Positions 37,873 through 47,270 of a DNA stretch of 64,000 nt are shown in pieces; positions within the stretch are counted from its first letter, which is position 1; each line of letters opens with the position of its first letter. Under the pieces are notes generated by a model. That model searched no databases and was not told the DNA's origin. It saw only the letters and a program-made list of their open reading frames with translations. A program made the position numbers and the translations under genes. Origin of the DNA: Mariprofundus erugo (lineage in GTDB: Bacteria; Pseudomonadota; Zetaproteobacteria; Mariprofundales; Mariprofundaceae); assembly GCF_005818865.1 (NCBI RefSeq), contig NZ_VBRY01000008.1:1-64000 (forward strand). Reading direction: 5' to 3'.

Positions 37873-39723
37873 TCAGTTGATTTCGATCAGGCACTCATCC
37901 GGATTGACGTTATCACCGACAGCCACATGAATGGCGGTAATGGTGCCGGATACCGGTGCATGTACCTGATTTTCCATCTTCATGGCTTCAACGGTCAGTA
38001 CGGTCTGACCCGCCTCGACAGCATCACCGACAGCGACATTCACTGCCACAATGCGCCCTGGCATCGGGGTGGTGACATCGTTATCGCGGGTGGCTTTCGG
38101 ACGGCGTGAGCCCTTGGAAGCCTTGCGTACATCGATGCTGCCGTTATGGGTAGGAACAACCTCGGTCAGCGTTTCAACCGTCACTTCCTCAAGGATGTTA
38201 TCCACCTTGACATAGAATGGACGGATATCTTCGCTCTTGTGGCCGGAACCCTCGATCTTGATGTGGTACTTCTCGCCATGAATGGTGATGTTGAACTCGG
38301 TCGGTGCGAGGGTCGGAGCGGCAATGACTTCCGGTGCAGTGCCTTCACTGGCCGGCGCATTCAGCGGTTCAGGCTTGAGCTCGCCGCTTGCCCGCTCATC
38401 GAAATATTCCATGGCGATGGTCGGGAAGAGGGCATAGGAGAGGACGTCCTCGACCGATTTGGCCTTGTCGCCGATTTCACGGGTGAGCGCATCCATTTCA
38501 GGCTTGAGCAGATCGGCAGGGCGGATACATACCGGCTCTTCATCACCAATCGCCAGTTTGCGTACATCCTCATTGATGGTGCCGAGTGCACGGCCATAAA
38601 GACCTTTCAGGTAGTCGCGTGTCTCGTTGGTGATCACCTTGTATTTCTTGCCGGAGATCACATTCAATACTGCCTGGGTGCCGACGATCTGGCTGGTCGG
38701 GGTGACCAGTGGAGGGAAGCCGAAGTCTTCGCGTACACGCGGAATTTCGTCCAGTACTTCATCCATCCGCTCAAGTGCACCCTGATCGCGCAGCTGGTTG
38801 GCAAGATTGGAGATCATGCCGCCCGGGATCTGGTTGACAAATACGCGGGTGTCGACGCCGGTGGCATCGGATTCAAAACGGGCATACTTCTTGCGCACTT
38901 CCTTGAAGTAGGCGGCAACCTCCTGCAGGGCAACGAGGTTAAGACCGGTGTCGTATTCGGTGCCGGCAAATGCCGCAACCATTGCTTCCGTTGGCGGGTG
39001 GCTGGTGCCGCCTGCAAGCGGGCTGATCGCCGTGTCGATAATATCACAGCCGGCCTTCACAGCTTCCCACTGAACGATTTCAGCGACACCTGCAGTTGCA
39101 TGGGAGTGCAGATGCAGAGGGATGGAGACTGCCTGTTTAAGGGCGGTGATCAGTTCACGGGTCGCGCTCGGGGTAAGCAGGCCGGCCATATCCTTGATGG
39201 CCAGCGTATCACAGCCCATGTCCTCGAAGCCCTTGCCCAGGTCAACAAAGTACTCAAGCGTATGTACAGGGCTGGTGGTGTAGCAGATGGTACCTTCGGC
39301 ATGCTTGTTATTGGCCTTCACCTGATTGACGGCGGTGCGCACGTTGCGCAGATCATTCATGGCATCGAATACGCGGAATACATCCACACCATTGGCTGCA
39401 GCCATATCGACAAACTTTTTCACGACGTCATCAGCATAGTGGCGATAGCCAAGCAGGTTCTGGCCACGCAGCAGCATCTGGATCGGTGTGTTCGGCAGTG
39501 CCTTGTTCAGCTCACGCAGACGTACCCATGGGCCCTCTTTCAGGTAACGAAGACAGGTATCAAATGTGGCGCCGCCCCATGCTTCAATGGACCAGTAGCC
39601 GATGGCATCCAGCTTTTCACAAATCGGCAGCATGTCATCCAGACGCATGCGGGTGGCCAGCAGCGACTGATGACCATCGCGCAGGGCCAGTTCGGTAATC
39701 GCCAGTTTTTTCTTTGCATTCAT
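37873..39723 (-). CDS. pycB: pyruvate carboxylase subunit B / oxaloacetate decarboxylase alpha-type
   Basis: 616 residues. N-terminal carboxyltransferase TIM barrel (TELALRDGHQSLLATRMRLD, metal and pyruvate sites in LLRGQNLLGYRHY and the LHLHSHATAG segment), a conserved middle domain, and a C-terminal biotinyl domain with VEAMKMENQVHAP (biotin lysine near 582). With the biotin carboxylase gene upstream, and no decarboxylase membrane subunits, the likely reaction is pyruvate to oxaloacetate. An Ala/Pro-rich linker precedes the biotinyl domain. Confidence 0.88.
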   Translation of the reverse strand: MNAKKKLAITELALRDGHQSLLATRMRLDDMLPICEKLDAIGYWSIEAWGGATFDTCLRYLKEGPWVRLRELNKALPNTPIQMLLRGQNLLGYRHYADDVVKKFVDMAAANGVDVFRVFDAMNDLRNVRTAVNQVKANNKHAEGTICYTTSPVHTLEYFVDLGKGFEDMGCDTLAIKDMAGLLTPSATRELITALKQAVSIPLHLHSHATAGVAEIVQWEAVKAGCDIIDTAISPLAGGTSHPPTEAMVAAFAGTEYDTGLNLVALQEVAAYFKEVRKKYARFESDATGVDTRVFVNQIPGGMISNLANQLRDQGALERMDEVLDEIPRVREDFGFPPLVTPTSQIVGTQAVLNVISGKKYKVITNETRDYLKGLYGRALGTINEDVRKLAIGDEEPVCIRPADLLKPEMDALTREIGDKAKSVEDVLSYALFPTIAMEYFDERASGELKPEPLNAPASEGTAPEVIAAPTLAPTEFNITIHGEKYHIKIEGSGHKSEDIRPFYVKVDNILEEVTVETLTEVVPTHNGSIDVRKASKGSRRPKATRDNDVTTPMPGRIVAVNVAVGDAVEAGQTVLTVEAMKMENQVHAPVSGTITAIHVAVGDNVNPDECLIEIN

Positions 39724-39793
39724 ATTGTTATACCTTCCAGAAAACTCATTTTGGCATCAGGTGTGATTGGCGTGCTGTGAAGAGAGGGCATGG

Positions 39794-41212
39794 TTACAGG
39801 CCGGCATGTACCGCGATGGCCATGGCAACGGCTGCAGCGATATCCTCACGGCGTTCATATGCCTTGTAGTCAAGCAGTTCGGGGTGTTTGTCCATAAAGC
39901 CTGTATCAAACTCTCCCGTCATAAAGACCTCGGAAGAGGCAATCGTACGATAAAACGGCAGCGTCGTTTTCATGCCGCGAATATCGTACTCGCCGAGTGC
40001 ACGCTGGGCACGCATCACGGTGGTTTTCCAGTCGAGGCCGGAAACCGTCAGTTTGGCGCACATTGAATCATAATAGGGCGGGATTTCGTAGCCGGCATAA
40101 ACGCAGCCATCCACTCGTACGCCCATGCCGCCGGGTGAAATGTAGCGGGTAATGCGACCGGGGGTGGGCAGGAACTGGTTTTTCGGATCTTCTGCATTGA
40201 TACGGAATTCAATGGCAAAACCACGGAAGCTCAGCTCTTCCTGGGTGAATGGCAGCGGTTCACCTGCGGCAATAGCGATCTGCTGGGAGACGATGTCCAC
40301 ACCGGTAATCGTTTCGGTGATGGTGTGCTCCACCTGCAGACGGGTATTCATCTCCATGAACCAGAAGTTGCGATCCTTGTCGACGAGGAACTCGACCGTG
40401 CCTGCATTGACATAGTTAACAGCGCGGGCGGCCTTGATGGCGACTTCGCCCATCTGCTGACGCAGTTCAGGGGTCAGGAAGTTGCTCGGAGCAATCTCGA
40501 TCAGCTTCTGATTACGGCGCTGGATGGAGCAGTCACGTTCAAACAGATGCACGATATGGCCGTGACTGTCAGCCAGAATCTGGAACTCGATATGATGCGG
40601 TTCAATGATGCACTTTTCCATGAACAGTACATCCGAGCCGAAGGCCGCCATCGCTTCGCGCTGGGTGACAATATAGTACTCACGCAGCTGCTCATCATTA
40701 TCACAGCGACGAATGCCGCGACCACCACCACCGGCTGCAGCCTTGAGCATCACCGGGTAGCCCATGCCATGAGCCAGCTCAAGTGCCTGCTCAATGCTCT
40801 GCAGCTCACCGTCGGAACCCGGGATGACCGGCACACCGGCAGCAATCATTGTTTCACGGGCTTTGGTTTTGCTGCCCATATCACGGATCGCATCGGGGGA
40901 AGGGCCGATATAGGTGATGCCTGCCTCGGTGACAGCGCGGGCAAAATCCTCGTTTTCAGACAGGAAACCGTATCCCGGGTGAACGGCGTCACAACCGGAA
41001 TCCAGCGCCACATTGACGATTCGATGGATGTTCAGATAACTCTTGACCGGATCAGGGCCGATCATGACGGCACGGTCGGCCTTTTTTACATGCAGGGCAT
41101 GCGCATCGGCTTCTGAATAGATGGCAACAGATTCGATACCCAGTTCGCGGCACGAACGGATGATTCGAATGGCACACTCACCACGATTGGCTACTAAAAC
41201 GCGTTTGAACAA
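39794..41212 (-). CDS. pycA: biotin carboxylase subunit (pyruvate carboxylase subunit A)
   Basis: 472 residues. MFKRVLVANRGECAIRIIRS, the GSDGELQSIEQALELA loop, ATP-grasp KAAAGGGGRGIRR, CSIQRRNQKLIEIAPS, and EFLVDKDRNFWFMEMNTRLQ with VEHTITE are the biotin carboxylase signatures. It carboxylates the biotin of the downstream subunit using ATP and bicarbonate. It could be an AccC paralogue, but the adjacent carboxyltransferase-biotinyl gene (70 nt downstream) favours two-subunit pyruvate carboxylase. Confidence 0.88.
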   Translation of the reverse strand: MFKRVLVANRGECAIRIIRSCRELGIESVAIYSEADAHALHVKKADRAVMIGPDPVKSYLNIHRIVNVALDSGCDAVHPGYGFLSENEDFARAVTEAGITYIGPSPDAIRDMGSKTKARETMIAAGVPVIPGSDGELQSIEQALELAHGMGYPVMLKAAAGGGGRGIRRCDNDEQLREYYIVTQREAMAAFGSDVLFMEKCIIEPHHIEFQILADSHGHIVHLFERDCSIQRRNQKLIEIAPSNFLTPELRQQMGEVAIKAARAVNYVNAGTVEFLVDKDRNFWFMEMNTRLQVEHTITETITGVDIVSQQIAIAAGEPLPFTQEELSFRGFAIEFRINAEDPKNQFLPTPGRITRYISPGGMGVRVDGCVYAGYEIPPYYDSMCAKLTVSGLDWKTTVMRAQRALGEYDIRGMKTTLPFYRTIASSEVFMTGEFDTGFMDKHPELLDYKAYERREDIAAAVAMAIAVHAGL

Positions 41213-41374
41213 GGCAGAGCTCCTTCCTGTTTGGGGGCTGGATGATAGCGGCGGATGGCTGTTTGGGCAAACAGGCTGCCATTTTGGACGTCCCTGGCAG
41301 CGGCAGATGGTGGCGGGTGCAAGCTTGAGAAAGCGCTGATGAATTCATCGCTTCGATACAGGTCATGGACTAAT

Positions 41375-41440
41375 GCCACAATCCGGCGGCATAGCCGGAT
41401 TGGACGGCTATGCCGCCTCCCGGTGAGCCGTACGATGTCG
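41375..41440 (+). repeat. copy of the second intergenic repeat family
   Basis: GCCACAATCCGGCGGCATAG, then GGATTGGACGGCTATGCCGC and CCCGGTGAGCCGTACGATG. It matches 34339-34410 at most positions. It lies in the 41213-41727 gap between divergent pycA and htrA; nothing else is recognised there. Confidence 0.65.
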
Positions 41441-41727
41441 CGAGTTAAATCGAGCACCTGAATGTTTCGATTTCGTGCTGGTCAGGCCGCGCATTTGCCT
41501 TTGCGTTCCCATCATATTGCGCTGCAGGTAGCGGTGTTTTGTGTGCACCTGCCCTGATCAGCCATCGCTCTTGCGATTCCTGCATTCGCTATGAATACTT
41601 GTTCCTTGTAACAGCACCGCATGAAATGCTGGCAGGGGATGTCTGGCTGTCCTGCTATCGGGCCGGATGGGCCGCAATAGCGGCTATGAAGGCGGTGGTG
41701 CCCATGCGGTTGACCGGAGGTGAAACC

Positions 41728-42843
41728 ATGCCAACAGATCCTCTCCTGCATCGATTAAAGTGGCTGACGGGGTGCGTGATCCTGGTGCTGGTGGTCTGGC
41801 AGTTTCTGCCACTGCTTGAGAGCCGGGTTGCAGGTCTCGGAGCCGAGCCAAGAGCTGTGACGGCACGCGGGGCGCTGGCGCAGGATGAACAGGCGACCAT
41901 CGAAATTTTTGAAAAGACCAGTCCGGCCGTTGTGTTTATCTCCACCAAAAAGCGCGTACGTGATTTCTGGAGTCGTAATATATTCACGGTGCCGAAAGGG
42001 AGTGGCTCCGGATTTGTCTGGGATGATCTTGGCCATATCGTCACCAACAACCATGTGATTGAGGGGGCTTCGGAGGCGATTGTCCGGCTCAACGACGGTC
42101 GCAGTTACCATGCCGTACTGGTCGGTGCCAGCCCTTCACAGGATTTGGCCGTACTGCGCATCAATGTGCCGTTTGATCGTCCGCCACCGGTGCCGATCGG
42201 TAGCAGCCATGACCTGAAGGTGGGGCAGAAGGTGTTTGCGATCGGTAACCCGTTTGGCCTTGATTATACGCTGACCGGCGGGCTGGTGTCGGCACTCGAT
42301 CGATCGCTTTCCGAAGAGAACGGAGCCACCATCGAACACCTGATTCAGACGGATGCAGCGATCAATCCGGGCAACTCCGGCGGACCGTTGCTGGATAGTG
42401 CCGGCCGTCTGATCGGCATTAATACGGCGATTTACAGCCCCTCCGGTGCCTATGCCGGTATCGGATTTGCCGTGCCGGTCGATACGGTGAACCGGGTGGT
42501 GCCGGAGCTGATTGCCCATGGAAAATATGAGCCTCCGGGTCTGGGGATTATGATGGATCCCGGGATCAACCGGTTGGCTGCCCGTCAGCTGGGGGTAGAG
42601 GGTGTGGTGGTGTTGGGTATTGAGCCCGGCTCGGCGGCGGAAAAAGCCGGTTTGCGCGGCAGTGAACGGAATGATCGGGGTGAATTGATCCCCGGTGATA
42701 TTCTGCTGTCGATCAATGGCAAGGCAGTGAAATCGGTGGCAGGACTACAGGCTGCGTTGAGCGATTATGAAAGAGGTGCACGCGTTCATTTGCAGATCTG
42801 GCGTCGTGGTAACATCACGGATGTGGATGCGGTACTGCAGTAA
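41728..42843 (+). CDS. HtrA/Deg-family serine protease with one PDZ domain
   Basis: 371 residues. An N-terminal hydrophobic helix (WLTGCVILVLVVWQFLPLL, about 11-29) acts as anchor or signal. The trypsin-like domain has the triad histidine in HIVTNNHVIEG, aspartate in PSQDLAVLRI and serine in INPGNSGGPLLD. One PDZ domain follows (GVVVLGIEPGSAAEKAGLRG, then GDILLSINGKAV). One PDZ and a membrane anchor resemble DegS; it may work in envelope quality control. The frame is open from 41539, but GGAGG is 7 nt before ATG 41728. Confidence 0.9.
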   Translation: MPTDPLLHRLKWLTGCVILVLVVWQFLPLLESRVAGLGAEPRAVTARGALAQDEQATIEIFEKTSPAVVFISTKKRVRDFWSRNIFTVPKGSGSGFVWDDLGHIVTNNHVIEGASEAIVRLNDGRSYHAVLVGASPSQDLAVLRINVPFDRPPPVPIGSSHDLKVGQKVFAIGNPFGLDYTLTGGLVSALDRSLSEENGATIEHLIQTDAAINPGNSGGPLLDSAGRLIGINTAIYSPSGAYAGIGFAVPVDTVNRVVPELIAHGKYEPPGLGIMMDPGINRLAARQLGVEGVVVLGIEPGSAAEKAGLRGSERNDRGELIPGDILLSINGKAVKSVAGLQAALSDYERGARVHLQIWRRGNITDVDAVLQ

Positions 42844-43053
42844 AGATGGTCTCGCAAAAAGTCCATCCTGGCCTTTTTTCTCCACGGAAAGCGAAAAGTG
42901 TGATTTTCACTTTCCTTGCAAATCAGATGCTTGCATCGCAAGTATCTGATTTGCGCGCCCGTCCATGGGCGCACTGATGACTTCTTGCGAAGTCATCAGT
43001 AAAGGATCATCTGAATCACGACCGGACGTAGTTACTTGCAGATGCTCCTGAAC
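42844..43053. repeat. cluster of consecutive hairpins between convergent htrA and putA
   Basis: Four inverted repeats follow one another: GATGG/CCATC (from 42846, followed by six T, a possible htrA terminator), CAAATCAGAT/ATCTGATTTG (about 42918-42953), GGGCG-type (about 42955-42974) and GATGACTTC/GAAGTCATC (42976-42997). The second resembles the CAAATCA...TGATTTG hairpin of the right-array spacer. Confidence 0.5.
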
Positions 43054-45930
43054 TCAGTGATCCCGGTTGGCGGGTGTAAAGCCATGACGGGTGGTGTTTT
43101 CACTGATATGACGGGCCTGTACATACTGCAGCAGATAATCAGGACCGCCAGCCTTGTAGCCGGTGCCGCTGAGTTTGAATCCCCCGAATGGCTGTCTGCC
43201 CACAAGCGCACCGGTAATGGTGCGATTGAGGTACAGGTTGCCCGCCGCAAACTCGCGTTCAGCCATGGCAAGGTGTTCGGGGTGGCGTGAATAGACACCA
43301 CCGGTGAGAGCATAGCGGCTGTGATTGGCCAGCCGGATGGCTTCGGCGAATGTGGCGGCTGCTGTGATGGCCAGGACCGGACCGAAGATCTCCTCCTGCG
43401 CCAGCGGATCATCAGCCGGCACATCGGCAAAAATCGCGGGGCCGACAAAGCAGGGGCCAGGCGCGGGCTGCCTGATCACAACGGGGCGCAGGCGTGTGCG
43501 TGCGTCCTCAATCACGGCCCGGATGCGGTTGGCTGCGGTGATGGATATAACCGGTCCGAGCGATGTTTCCGGTTGTTCGGCCGCACCTGTGATCAGTGAT
43601 CCGGTGGCCAGAGCCAGTCGTTCGATGACACGTTCATAGTGATGGCCGACGATGATTACGCGTGAGCAGGCTGAGCATTTCTGACCACTATAGCCGAAGG
43701 CGCTGGCCATAATGCCGGCGATGGCAGCATCGATGTCGGCGTCATCATCCACAATGATGGCGTTTTTACCGCCAAGCTCACAGATGATGCGCTTGATATG
43801 ACCGCCGGTGGCCGCCTGTTCTGCTGCCACCTGGTTGATATGCAGGCCGACTTCAAGGGAGCCGGTGAAAGCGATCAGGTGAATGTCCGGGTGTTTGACC
43901 AGGTGTTCACCGACTTCGCTGCCATGGCCGGGCAGGTAGTGAAGGGCGCCACCCGGCACACCTGCCTGATGCAGTAGCTGAACCAGTTCACCTGCAAGCA
44001 GCGGGGTATCGCTGGCCGGCTTGAGCACAACGGTGTTGCCGGTCACCAGTGCTGCTGCAGTCATGCCGGTGGCAATCGCCAGCGGGAAGTTCCACGGGGG
44101 AATGATGGCGGCGACACCGCATGGTCGATATTGGTAGCGATTGCGCTCGCCGATGACATCGAAACAGTGACCGGCAGCCATGCTTTCGGCACAGTCGGCA
44201 TAGTAGTGCAGAAAGTCGATGGCTTCACAGACATCGGCATCGGCCTCACGCCAGGTTTTGCCCGCTTCAAGTATCTCCAGTGCTGTCAGTTGCAGGCGTT
44301 GTGCGGCAAACAGGGTGGCAGCGCGGCGCAGTATGCCGGCTCGTACCTCAACACCTTCGGCCGACCAGCCCGGCAGGGCTGCAGTCGCAGCTTCCACGGC
44401 AAGATCTGCGTGCCGGAGAGTGGCGGCAGCAACCGTACCGATCATTTCATCCGGCGCGGACGGGTTGCGCGAAACGATCTGCCTGTCTGACTGCACTGCG
44501 CAGCCATCGATCAGCATCGGCCTGTGCCAGCCTGCATCTGCGTGCAGGTTGCGGATGGCCTCTCCGAGTCCGGTGCGCTCGCTTTCGCTGCAGAAGCGCC
44601 AGGGTGGCTGTCGTGCGAACAGACCTGTTTTCGGTGCAGCTGTATCTGTTTCTCTATGGGGGCTCTCTTCTGTCCGCAATATATCGCTTAGCAGCGATTC
44701 ATTGGCACTGTTTTCAAGAATCCGGCGAACCAGATAGGCCATGCCCGGCACAATTTCGCCGACCGGCGTATAAATCGTCAGCGGTTGTTGCATGGCGACA
44801 AGTACGTGCTGAATCTGCTCCCCCATGCCATAGAGCATCTGAAACTCATAAGCATCGCGGGCAAGGTGGTGTGAGCGGATCAGCTCCAGCGCCAGTGCGA
44901 TACTGGCGCGGTTGTGGGTGGCAATGGCCGGGTGCACCACCGGATGGCGGCTCATCAGCAGTTTCAGGCAGCGGGCAAAGCTGGCATCTGTCTGCGCCTT
45001 GTCCGGCCAGACGGGGATTGGCCAGCCGTTTTGTATGGCAACCGTGACCTCCCTGTCCCAGTAGGCACCGCGCACAAGGCGGATATGCAGGCGGTGATTG
45101 CCGGTTTCGGCCCAGTCAATCAGCCGGGTCAGCTCTTCTTCACAATCGATCAGGTAGGCTTGCATGGCAATACCAAGCCCGTGAAAGCCGGTGAACTGGG
45201 TCAGCAGGGTACGCAGCACCGACAGTGTGATTTCACGTGTTTCGTAGTGCTCCATGTCCAGGATGAGCACACCGCCATGGGCTCGCACGGCAGCGACAAT
45301 CGGGGTGAGTCGGGTGACAATACGGGCCACACTTGCGCTGGCGGCTTCGGGACTCAGTTGAGAATCGAAAGATGATACTTTCAGCGACAGGTGCAGTGGT
45401 ATACCAGAGCGCGTCAGTTCAGGGGCCAGTGTTTGAATCAGTGACAGATATTGTGCGGCATGCTGATCAGCCTCCTGCTCCGAGAGTACCTGCTCGCCCA
45501 AAAGGTCCAGTGAGCACTGGCGGCCGTTTTGGTGCAGGCGTGTGAGGGTGGCAAGAGCCTGTTGCGCATTGCTGCAGGCGATAAACCGTTGTCCGAGTTG
45601 GCTGGCCAGTGTACGTACGAGCGGAGCGGTCAGCAGGGGAAGCAGTCCATGATCGGCATGACGCAGTATCCGTTTGAGCAGGGGGGGCAGAGGGGTACTG
45701 ATATGGGCGAAGTAGCGGCCCAGATGCTCCGCAATGGCCCTGTTACTCTCAAGGGCCGGCAACACATCGACAAAACGGAGTATGGCTGTCAGCAGCTCTC
45801 TGTTCTGGCAGGCGGCAGCTGCCAGTTGCAGCAGATGCTGTTCCACACGTGAGCCATGGGGTGGCTCAGTCTCAAGGCGGTGGAGGAACTCTCCGCCGGC
45901 AGAATGGTCCTGTTCGGGGCTCGGTAACAT
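43054..45930 (-). CDS. putA: bifunctional proline dehydrogenase / glutamate semialdehyde dehydrogenase (PutA)
   Basis: 958 residues. N-terminal flavin-dependent proline dehydrogenase barrel (LHLSLKVSSFDSQLSPEA, LDMEHYETREITL, RLVRGAYWDREV) and C-terminal aldehyde dehydrogenase (IPPWNFPLAIATGMTAAALV, ELGGKNAIIVDDDAD, catalytic cysteine in SGQKCSACSR, EEIFGPVLAI). It oxidises proline to glutamate, passing electrons to the quinone pool. It lacks the N-terminal DNA-binding ribbon-helix-helix of enteric PutA and the long C-terminal extension of other classes. No putP transporter is adjacent. Confidence 0.92.
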   Translation of the reverse strand: MLPSPEQDHSAGGEFLHRLETEPPHGSRVEQHLLQLAAAACQNRELLTAILRFVDVLPALESNRAIAEHLGRYFAHISTPLPPLLKRILRHADHGLLPLLTAPLVRTLASQLGQRFIACSNAQQALATLTRLHQNGRQCSLDLLGEQVLSEQEADQHAAQYLSLIQTLAPELTRSGIPLHLSLKVSSFDSQLSPEAASASVARIVTRLTPIVAAVRAHGGVLILDMEHYETREITLSVLRTLLTQFTGFHGLGIAMQAYLIDCEEELTRLIDWAETGNHRLHIRLVRGAYWDREVTVAIQNGWPIPVWPDKAQTDASFARCLKLLMSRHPVVHPAIATHNRASIALALELIRSHHLARDAYEFQMLYGMGEQIQHVLVAMQQPLTIYTPVGEIVPGMAYLVRRILENSANESLLSDILRTEESPHRETDTAAPKTGLFARQPPWRFCSESERTGLGEAIRNLHADAGWHRPMLIDGCAVQSDRQIVSRNPSAPDEMIGTVAAATLRHADLAVEAATAALPGWSAEGVEVRAGILRRAATLFAAQRLQLTALEILEAGKTWREADADVCEAIDFLHYYADCAESMAAGHCFDVIGERNRYQYRPCGVAAIIPPWNFPLAIATGMTAAALVTGNTVVLKPASDTPLLAGELVQLLHQAGVPGGALHYLPGHGSEVGEHLVKHPDIHLIAFTGSLEVGLHINQVAAEQAATGGHIKRIICELGGKNAIIVDDDADIDAAIAGIMASAFGYSGQKCSACSRVIIVGHHYERVIERLALATGSLITGAAEQPETSLGPVISITAANRIRAVIEDARTRLRPVVIRQPAPGPCFVGPAIFADVPADDPLAQEEIFGPVLAITAAATFAEAIRLANHSRYALTGGVYSRHPEHLAMAEREFAAGNLYLNRTITGALVGRQPFGGFKLSGTGYKAGGPDYLLQYVQARHISENTTRHGFTPANRDH

Positions 45931-45968
45931 GTTGCCATTGTAGGTGGATTTTATACGGACCGGAATGG

Positions 45969-46433
45969 TCAGGCGCGGATGATGACCGCCTCCTTAAGTG
46001 CAACATGTTCAAACAGTTCGATGATATCGTCGTTGGCCATGCGGATGCAGCCGTGCGAGGCAGGGGTTCCCAGCCTCTCTTCATCATGGGTGCCGTGGAT
46101 GTAGATATAGCGCGAGAAGGTATCAACGGCGCCACGCCGGTTGCGACCGGTTTCACAGCCTCCGAGCCGGATGATGCGCGACAATATCCAGTCGAGCTTC
46201 GGGTCATCGCGGCAAGGATCGAAAATACCACATGCTTTTCGTGCCCGGAAAGCGGTAAGGGGGGGCATACCAGCGCCGATTTTGGCCTCGATACGATGGC
46301 GGCCGAGCGGTGTTTGCAGGCTGTTTTTGCGGTTGCCGGTGCCATTGGCCGCGGTCGATACGGGGTAACTGTACCAGACCCCTGTGCGGCGACGGTGGTA
46401 AAGCATCTGTTCGGATACACAGATCTGGATCAT
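45969..46433 (-). CDS. L,D-transpeptidase (YkuD domain) of the short type
   Basis: 154 residues, essentially one YkuD domain: WYSYPVSTAANGTG, GRHRIEAKIGAGMP, RYIYIHGTHDEERLG and the catalytic SHGCIRMANDDIIELF (cysteine near 132). No clear signal peptide; ATG 46433 has no strong ribosome-binding site. The family makes 3-3 peptidoglycan crosslinks or attaches proteins to the wall. It follows putA's upstream end by 38 nt on the same strand and diverges from grpE. Confidence 0.85.
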   Translation of the reverse strand: MIQICVSEQMLYHRRRTGVWYSYPVSTAANGTGNRKNSLQTPLGRHRIEAKIGAGMPPLTAFRARKACGIFDPCRDDPKLDWILSRIIRLGGCETGRNRRGAVDTFSRYIYIHGTHDEERLGTPASHGCIRMANDDIIELFEHVALKEAVIIRA

Positions 46434-46606
46434 GGCCGCAGTGTAGCTATCCCTCTCTCTGATGCCATCTGTTTGATGGTGTGGCCTTGAAAGCCGAAAT
46501 GGCTGTCCCTATACAGGCTTTCGTTGCAGGTCTTATGTCGCCGGATTGCGATTGGGAGTGATGAAAAGGCTTGTCGGGTTATGAGTACATTTAGGAGGCA
46601 ATGATC

Positions 46607-47164
46607 TTGAGCGAAGAGAATAAGGGCCGGCAGAGTGAGAGCGGCGAAGTGCCGGCAGATGTTGCTGAAGCAGCACAGGCGGCTGAATCCGTGAATGGTG
46701 CGGAGAGCGAAGTGGATGTGGTTGAGCAACTGGCCCTGGAAATTGCCGAACTGAAGGACAAGCTGTTGCGGACCCATGCCGAGATGGAAAACCTGCGCAA
46801 GCGGGGAGAACGGCAGGTCGAAGATGCACACAAGTTCGGTATTGAAAAATTTGCCACCGGTCTGCTTGATGTGGTGGATAATCTTGAGCGTGCCCTGGGT
46901 GTGGAAGAGGGGAACGAAGCAGGTATGCGTGAAGGGGTGCAACTGACCCTGAACAGCTGGCATGACATGATGCGCCGTTTTCATGTTGAGCGAATCGATG
47001 CAGTAGGTGAAAAGTTTGATCCGCACCGTCACGAGGCACTTTCACAGATGCCGAGTGAGGAGCCTGAGGGGACGGTGATTGCCCAGCATGTGCCCGGCTA
47101 CAGTCTGCATGGTCGTCTGATCAGGCCGGCCCGTGTACTGGTGTCGAGCGGATCTGCCAAATAA
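46607..47164 (+). CDS. grpE: nucleotide exchange factor GrpE
   Basis: About 185 residues. Acidic N-terminus, a long coiled-coil helix (AELKDKLLRTHAEMENLRKR) and the C-terminal beta domain with DPHRHEALSQMPSEE and GTVIAQHVPGYSLHGRLIRP. It releases ADP from DnaK. AGGAGG (46593-46598) is 8 nt before TTG 46607 but only 2 nt before ATG 46601; TTG is preferred, though ATG would add only two residues. It heads a grpE-dnaK-dnaJ-dapB series. Confidence 0.93.
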   Translation: MSEENKGRQSESGEVPADVAEAAQAAESVNGAESEVDVVEQLALEIAELKDKLLRTHAEMENLRKRGERQVEDAHKFGIEKFATGLLDVVDNLERALGVEEGNEAGMREGVQLTLNSWHDMMRRFHVERIDAVGEKFDPHRHEALSQMPSEEPEGTVIAQHVPGYSLHGRLIRPARVLVSSGSAK

Positions 47165-47182
47165 TCAGTTGATAGACCGGGG

Positions 47183-47210
47183 TTGAAGTCCTGACCGGCT
47201 GACCCCATAA
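47183..47210 (+). promoter_or_regulatory. sigma-32 (heat-shock) type promoter of dnaK
   Basis: TTGAAG (47183-47188), 14 nt, then CCCCATAA (47203-47210) matches the RpoH consensus closely. It lies about 60 nt before dnaK, after grpE. A ribosome-binding site (AGGAG) precedes the dnaK ATG. Confidence 0.7.
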
Positions 47211-47270
47211 ACGATTTCACAGAAAATTTTTTTCAAAGTTCCCCAGTCGGGTATAGGAGAATAGAATACA

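Noticed and set aside
38146-39780. 544-codon frame antisense to the pyruvate carboxylase subunit gene
   Set aside because: It lies entirely opposite a well-supported gene and has no family-like motifs; long antisense frames are common in GC-rich genes.
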